From Cyprinodon diabolis (lineage: Eukaryota > Chordata > Actinopteri > Cyprinodontiformes > Cyprinodontidae), in NCBI GenBank assembly GCA_030533445.1, contig CM060068.1:16335479-16399478 (forward strand): 64,000 nt of DNA, written 5' to 3'. A program made the position numbers and the translations under genes. The first letter of the stretch is position 1. Every line of letters starts with the position of its first letter. Below are positions 59,245 to 64,000 of this stretch, piece after piece. The notes under the pieces are model-generated. The model was not told the DNA's origin, made no database searches, and saw only the letters and a list, made by a program, of their open reading frames with translations.

Positions 59245-60639
59245 TTAATCTTCTGAGAAGTCTCAAGTCATGCTTTGTTGCTAAAAGATCAAGGATCTAA
59301 ACTTTCCTGAAGTGTTTTTTTTTTTTTTTTTTTAAGATTTACTTCAGAATATATGGACATATTAAAATAGTTTAATTGATTATTGTTTAATTTTTCTTAA
59401 TTTTGTTTAAGAAGTGACTCTTTTTAAAAGTTTGGGAAATCATTAAAAACATATCTGTAGATCATAATCACTGAATTAAAAAATCATCTTCATCTTCCAG
59501 TGCCTGTTTTACCTCTTTTCTATGCAGTAAGTAAAAACTAATCAGTTGTTGCGTCACTCTGAATCATCATTGTTATGAGCACTGTTGGTTGATGGAGTCA
59601 GCAGGCCAGGAAGAGAAGCCAGCTTGGTGTGGCAGCACTGCAGTCTGCCTGTTCACACTCAACTACCACATAGTGATAGGGCTTTACATAAGCGTAATGT
59701 GTGAATAAGGTAACTCAAAGAGACATAGACAGTCACATACACACAAGTCCTGCTTCGTCATATCTGACACAATGCTGCGTGTGCAGTTATCTCTGCGTGT
59801 GAGACAGAACATCATCGGGAAAAAAATCTCTTTAGATCACAAAGAGAGACTTTCAGTGGTAGCAACACCAACACATTTAGTCACGCAACTAATGTCTGCC
59901 ACCTACAGGCCTGTTGTTTACTATCTTTGCCTTTCTCACACAGAAAGTGTGTTTTTTTATGGTGTTTATCACAATGGTCAGTGTGGTAACGGAGTAGTCA
60001 GGTGGCATTTGAAGGTAATTCCACTGTAAAGATAAAATTACTTTATAGGTGTATCCATCATCTACCAGTAAAACTTGCATCTTGAAATGTTTAGAGGATA
60101 TAATATTTTTATATTTTATAGAAGTTCTAAAGTATAAATCAATACAAAGGTGCAAAAAATTGCTAAGAAAATGTTGCATGTTAGAACACTGGACTGGGAT
60201 CTAGCAGAACCATTGAGTAAGATCGGATGGTAGAAATATGTGAACACATTTTTTTGTGTTATCACAAATCCTTATTTGGATAGTTGGATCTCCAATTCTA
60301 ATTCTAATCTATAATTATGCTACGCTCAGAATTAGGGGTCTTCCCTCTGTCCTGCATATTTCCTCCCATAAATAAAAAAATAAATAAATCATTAACAAAC
60401 CTTTATAGTCCTTGATGGCTTTTGATGAGGCTGTGCAATCATTTTGTTCAGTGTTGGAGCAGAGACACATTTATAATATGTAGAACAATTGGTTCTGAGG
60501 ATTCACCATTATGTTTTTTGCTTACTAAAAGTGCTCTGGTTGAATATCTGACTATGTTTTCCTGCCGTGGTGTAAAATTCCCAAAATTTTCCTCTATATC
60601 CATCTTCTCACCATCTCTAACTAACTCCCTGGCATGAGG
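59245..60639. other. No recognised gene
   Basis: AT-rich. A T run lies at about 59317-59333. Short frames on both strands lack support. Confidence 0.5.
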
Positions 60640-60912
60640 AAAATATTCCCACAGCATTCCTTCCTCTTGGAAGGTTGTGTTCAGGTAACATGGCTGCATG
60701 TACAGATTTTTGTTCACATAGAGTTTTGTAGTTAGGCCAAAAAGTTTGGTTTTGGTGGCCTATGATCAGAGCACCTATGTTAACATGTTTATTGCGTCTT
60801 CTACATGCCTTGGATCGTTACCCGGTCTTCAATAGGGTTGTTTGGAATTGGTGATTATAACTCAACAAAAAGTGAAAATGTTCAGGAGACGTGAATACTT
60901 TTAAGTCCAACA
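60640..60912 (-). mobile_element. Tc1-like fragment
   Basis: GAGTTTTGTAGTTAGGCCAAAAAGTTTG, GATCAGAGCACC and the closing CAACAAAAAGTGAAAATGTTCAG...GTGAATACTTTTAA resemble the antisense strand of a common fish Tc1 element (from memory). The middle of the transposase and the other end are missing. Confidence 0.55.
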
Positions 60913-61248
60913 TAACCTAAATATTGTTACTGAAACTTTACATTTACATAACATGAAGGGTGGAAATCTTTTTCGGTTTTAATGCTTTTTGTTGGTATTG
61001 AATACATTTCAATCTGTCAACATGTGTATTTCTCATTTTCTAAGTTTTTGTTGTTGGTCTTGCTGACCTTTTTTGACCAGCAGAACTCAATTCTCAATTT
61101 TCTACATTGAATGATTAGTTAACAAATGGCTAAGTAACACTCTGTTGGTGTCAGAAATCAGGGCAGTAAATCCAGTATTCAGACAGACAGTATGATATCT
61201 CAAAAAGTGTTTATTAAAAACAGTGGATCTGCAGTGAACCGCTAGGAT
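60913..61248. other. No recognised gene
   Basis: AT-rich spacer before the MITE at 61257. Confidence 0.5.
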
Positions 61249-61256
61249 GTCTAAGG

Positions 61257-61458
61257 CAGTGTTTTTCAATCCTGGTCCTCAAGGCACCTTGCTCTGCATG
61301 TTTTGGATGTTTCTGAGGTTCAGCAAACCTGATTCAGATGATTGCAGTTCAGCAAAGCCTGATAATCTGCTATCAATTGATAACAGGTCTGTGAAAGCTG
61401 GGAAACATCTAAAACATGCAGGGCAGGGTGCCTTGAGGACCAGGATTGAAAAACACTG
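61257..61458. mobile_element. hAT-like MITE with perfect 8-bp target duplication
   Basis: Ends CAGTGTTTTTCAATCCTGGT and the reverse complement at 61439-61458 are near-perfect inverted repeats, extending inward through CCTCAAGGCACC. GTCTAAGG flanks both sides (61249-61256 and 61459-61466). The 202-bp element has no coding potential. Confidence 0.9.
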
Positions 61459-61466
61459 GTCTAAGG

Positions 61467-62230
61467 TATGAACCTCTGCAGGAAGAACGCACAGGTTAGT
61501 GACCATGTCAATCTGGCAGAGGATGATTATCAACCTATGAGTCACTAACCGGGTCCAGTTCGTTCAAGGTGGATTCCAGGCGGTCGGTTGCCAACACGAT
61601 GCAGGGAATGCTGCCCAGAGAGTCGCAGACGTTGAAACCCAGAAGACTGAAGAACAGGGAGGAGATCAGATCCAAGCAGATGAAGGAAGGCAGGATAATC
61701 CGGAGGGCGAAACCAAAGGCAGTGTTGAGAATAAAACAAGGCGCTATTGCTGCTACTTCAGTAACCTAAGCCAGCTGAGCTATAATGAAAAGACTGAGGA
61801 AAACATGGATACCTCAAAAACCAAACTCTAAGCTGACAGCTAAACACCTAGTGGATCAGCGTTCAAACATAAACAAATAACAGTTGTCTGTATAATTAGA
61901 ATACGAGGAGATCCACCGCCTGAAAGTTATGCAAACAAGGAGCCAAGACATAAGGTCAGATGGGGGTATCGACAACAGCCCCCCTGATATTTGGTAGTAA
62001 GCCCCAGCCCTGTGGTAATACATAAGCTAAGCTAATGGTTAAATAAATTGAGAGCCTTTCAACCCAGATATAAACTGGTTAAATTAAGTGAGGTGCCTCC
62101 AGATTATTTCTTAGATAGTGGGACTTATCTGACTAAACATTTCCTGAACATTACAGAAAACAACAGAGTCAGTGATTGCTTCAAAGGGTTGCTCAACAAC
62201 ATGGTTTTCATTTTTATTATATAAATAAAA
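61467..62230. other. Unrecognised sequence beside the MITE
   Basis: Higher in GC than its surroundings at 61500-61740, with TGCAGGAAGAACGCACAGG and GGCAGAGGATG. It may be part of an older repeat into which the MITE inserted, but I cannot name it. Confidence 0.4.
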
Positions 62231-62234
62231 AAAA

Positions 62235-63085
62235 AAAACTATTTTCTCACCCCTCGTGGGGGGTGGTATGTGTTATCCTCAAGCTCGGGTCCTCTACCAG
62301 AGGCCTGGGAGGTTGAGGGTTCTGCGCAGTATCTTAGCTGTTCCTAGGACTGTGCTCTTCTGGACAGAGACCTCTGATGTTTTACCTGGAACCTGCTGTA
62401 GCCACTCTCCCAGTCTCTCCCAATGCTCCTATTACCACTGGCACCACTGCTGCCTTTACTTTCCACATCTCTTCTAGTTCCTCTTTCAGCCCTTGGTATT
62501 TCTCAAGCTTCTCGTGTTCTTTCTTCTTGATGTTGCTGTCGCTTGGGATTGCCACATCTATCACTCCTGCCTTCTTCTGCTGTTTGTCGAGCAACACAAT
62601 GTCTGGTTGGTTAGCCATCATCTGTTTGTCAGTCTGGATCTTGAAGTCCCATAGGATCTTAGCTCGGTCATTCTCAACTACCTTAGGAGGTCTCTTCCAT
62701 TTTGACCTTGGGACTTCCAGCCCATACTCATGGCAGATGTTCCTGTACACTATGAAAGCTACCTGGTTGTGGCGTTCCATGTATGGACTTCCTGCCTGCA
62801 TTTTACACCCTGCTGTTATGTGCTGTATTGTTTCAGAGGCATCTTTGCACAGTCTGCATCGGGGGTCCTGTCTGGTGTGGTAGACCTCGGCCTCTATTGA
62901 TCTTGTACTGATTGCCTGCTCTTATGCTGCCATGATTAGTGCCTCTGTGCTGTCCTTCAGTCCAGCCTTTTCCAGCCACTGGTAGGATTTTTTTATATTA
63001 GCCACTTCTTCTATTTGTCTGTGGTACACGCCGTGCAGCGGCTTGTCCCTCCATGATGGTTCTCCTTTATCTTTCTTGTCCTCAG
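62235..63085 (-). pseudogene. 3' end of a LINE with restriction-like endonuclease
   Basis: The minus strand encodes, in order, YHRQIEEVANIKKSYQWLEK, a C-x2-C...H...C cluster (CRLCKDASETIQHITAGC), YGLEVPRSKW, and QPDIVLLDK...GVIDVAIPSD, the PD...D core of the restriction-like endonuclease found in the R2/R4/Dong/NeSL group of non-LTR retrotransposons. A TAA at 62922-62924 interrupts the frame, and a deletion near 62413 shifts it, so the original end (LPGLW then stop at 62294-62296) is read in another frame. The reverse transcriptase part is absent, a 5' truncation typical of LINEs. Confidence 0.8.
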
Positions 63086-64000
63086 TGTTGAAAACTCCCC
63101 ACCCATATCAGATTCCATTTCATTTCTCAGTAAAGGTGGGCCTTTTCACAGCGTCTCTTGAACATGTAAAGGAGCACAATTACGAAAACCAAACATATCC
63201 AGATAGTTGGAAAGGGGATGTATTATAAGATGAAAGAGAACTTGAGCAGTGGTAATTCTTTCCTTTCCAAACACTAGAAATATGCTCTTTATGGGACCCA
63301 GTTTGGATAATTTATTATCTAATCTATCTTATCTGTCTGTCGGAGAAAAAAAGCACATGGACATGCTGCTCCAGCTGAATATTAACAGGCTTACATAAAC
63401 TGCCTGGGCTACAGGGTCTGTCAGCCTAATTGCATTTCACATCAGTTTAGTGAACAGCTTTATATGACTGCTTCTCTTAATGGCTTTTCTTGATGGAGTG
63501 CTTAGGTTGATGGTGACGCCCCCTAAGGTCTGCAACAGAGACCAGACACAAAACCTGCTAAATGAAGTCATTGCATTAAGATTTTCCTTTTTTCTCTTAC
63601 CAGAGTAAACAAAGCATAGAGCACTTAAATGACCCTTACGGTACAGGTTTGTTGTCCATTTGTATTGACACGTCTTGACTAATGCCACCTTTTTCATGGG
63701 TGCAAAAAAAAAACAAGGATATGTCAAAGAATTTTTCAGTAGGTTAGAGCCAGAAATCCAGTTAAATTCAATAACAAATGTATTAAAAGAGTTACACTTT
63801 AATGATATAAAAATTGGGAGTATTAGATAAAAAAAAACGTTTTCTAAAAAACGTTCCTAGTTAAAAAAAGTTTTAACTAGGAAAAGGAAAAACTAAAAAG
63901 TTATTAATTTAAAGCTGTCTATCATGGATGTTCTACTAGAATACTTTAATATTTACATTAAAATGTTCTCATGAAAATCTTAAATCACTTGCGCTTATAA
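63086..64000. other. No recognised gene
   Basis: AT-rich. Contains a hairpin-forming inverted repeat at 63856-63881 (CCTAGTTAAAA and TTTTAACTAGG around AAAG). Confidence 0.5.
63856..63881. repeat. Perfect inverted repeat, 11-bp arms
   Basis: CCTAGTTAAAA, loop AAAG, TTTTAACTAGG. No downstream T run or gene makes a regulatory role likely. Confidence 0.8.

Noticed and set aside
62377..62883. 168-codon plus-strand frame
   Set aside because: It is the antisense shadow of the LINE endonuclease segment on the minus strand.
63856..63881. Hairpin as a transcription terminator
   Set aside because: Rho-independent termination does not apply to this nuclear DNA, and no gene ends nearby.

Overview
The window looks like nuclear DNA of a teleost fish. 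It carries a spliced vertebrate gene with GT-AG introns, no bacterial-style gene packing, and several repeat types typical of fish: Tc1-like elements, hAT-like MITEs, a LINE with a restriction-like endonuclease, and the 'GCCCGAGCAG' hairpin/ATT repeat. The species cannot be told from the sequence.

Bases 1-40209 are one uninterrupted nested tandem array whose left end lies outside the window. Its higher-order block runs from cassette to cassette. Each block has a GC-rich cassette of about 315 bp, an ATT microsatellite that may carry one or two hairpin modules, about 2 kb of spacer, an 859-bp 'parent' segment (or a 508-bp relative of it), and then a run of 508-bp monomers. Nine complete blocks measure 3368, 4381, 5284, 4267, 4726, 5081, 5363, 2539 and 3399 bp. 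They hold 2, 4, 6, 4, 4, 5, 6, 0 and 2 monomers, 33 in all. The monomer appears to be a hybrid of two related modules lying 351 bp apart in the parent: 859 minus 351 is exactly 508. The long reading frames in this array open at TTG and are not credible genes.

Bases 40210-51545 are single-copy sequence holding the 3' half of a KANSL1-family gene on the plus strand, most like KANSL1L, a subunit of the NSL histone acetyltransferase complex. Ten coding exons in compatible phase (42370-50880) encode the last 423 or so residues, including the PEHE region. The two most upstream exons have no start codon and are easily missed. No earlier coding exon was found in the window, so the satellite array probably sits inside an intron of this gene. 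The gene ends with an apparent 3' UTR intron and a poly(A) signal at 51522. Its introns carry several non-autonomous DNA transposons.

Bases 51546-64000 are mostly AT-rich intergenic or intronic sequence with decayed mobile elements: a Tc1-like copy interrupted by a long C tract, two further Tc1 fragments, two hAT-like MITEs (one with a perfect 8-bp target duplication), fish interspersed repeats, and a minus-strand LINE 3' end with a stop codon and a frameshift. A CpG-rich patch ending in a good splice donor at 54782/54783 could be the first exon of another gene. No complete gene was recognised in this part.
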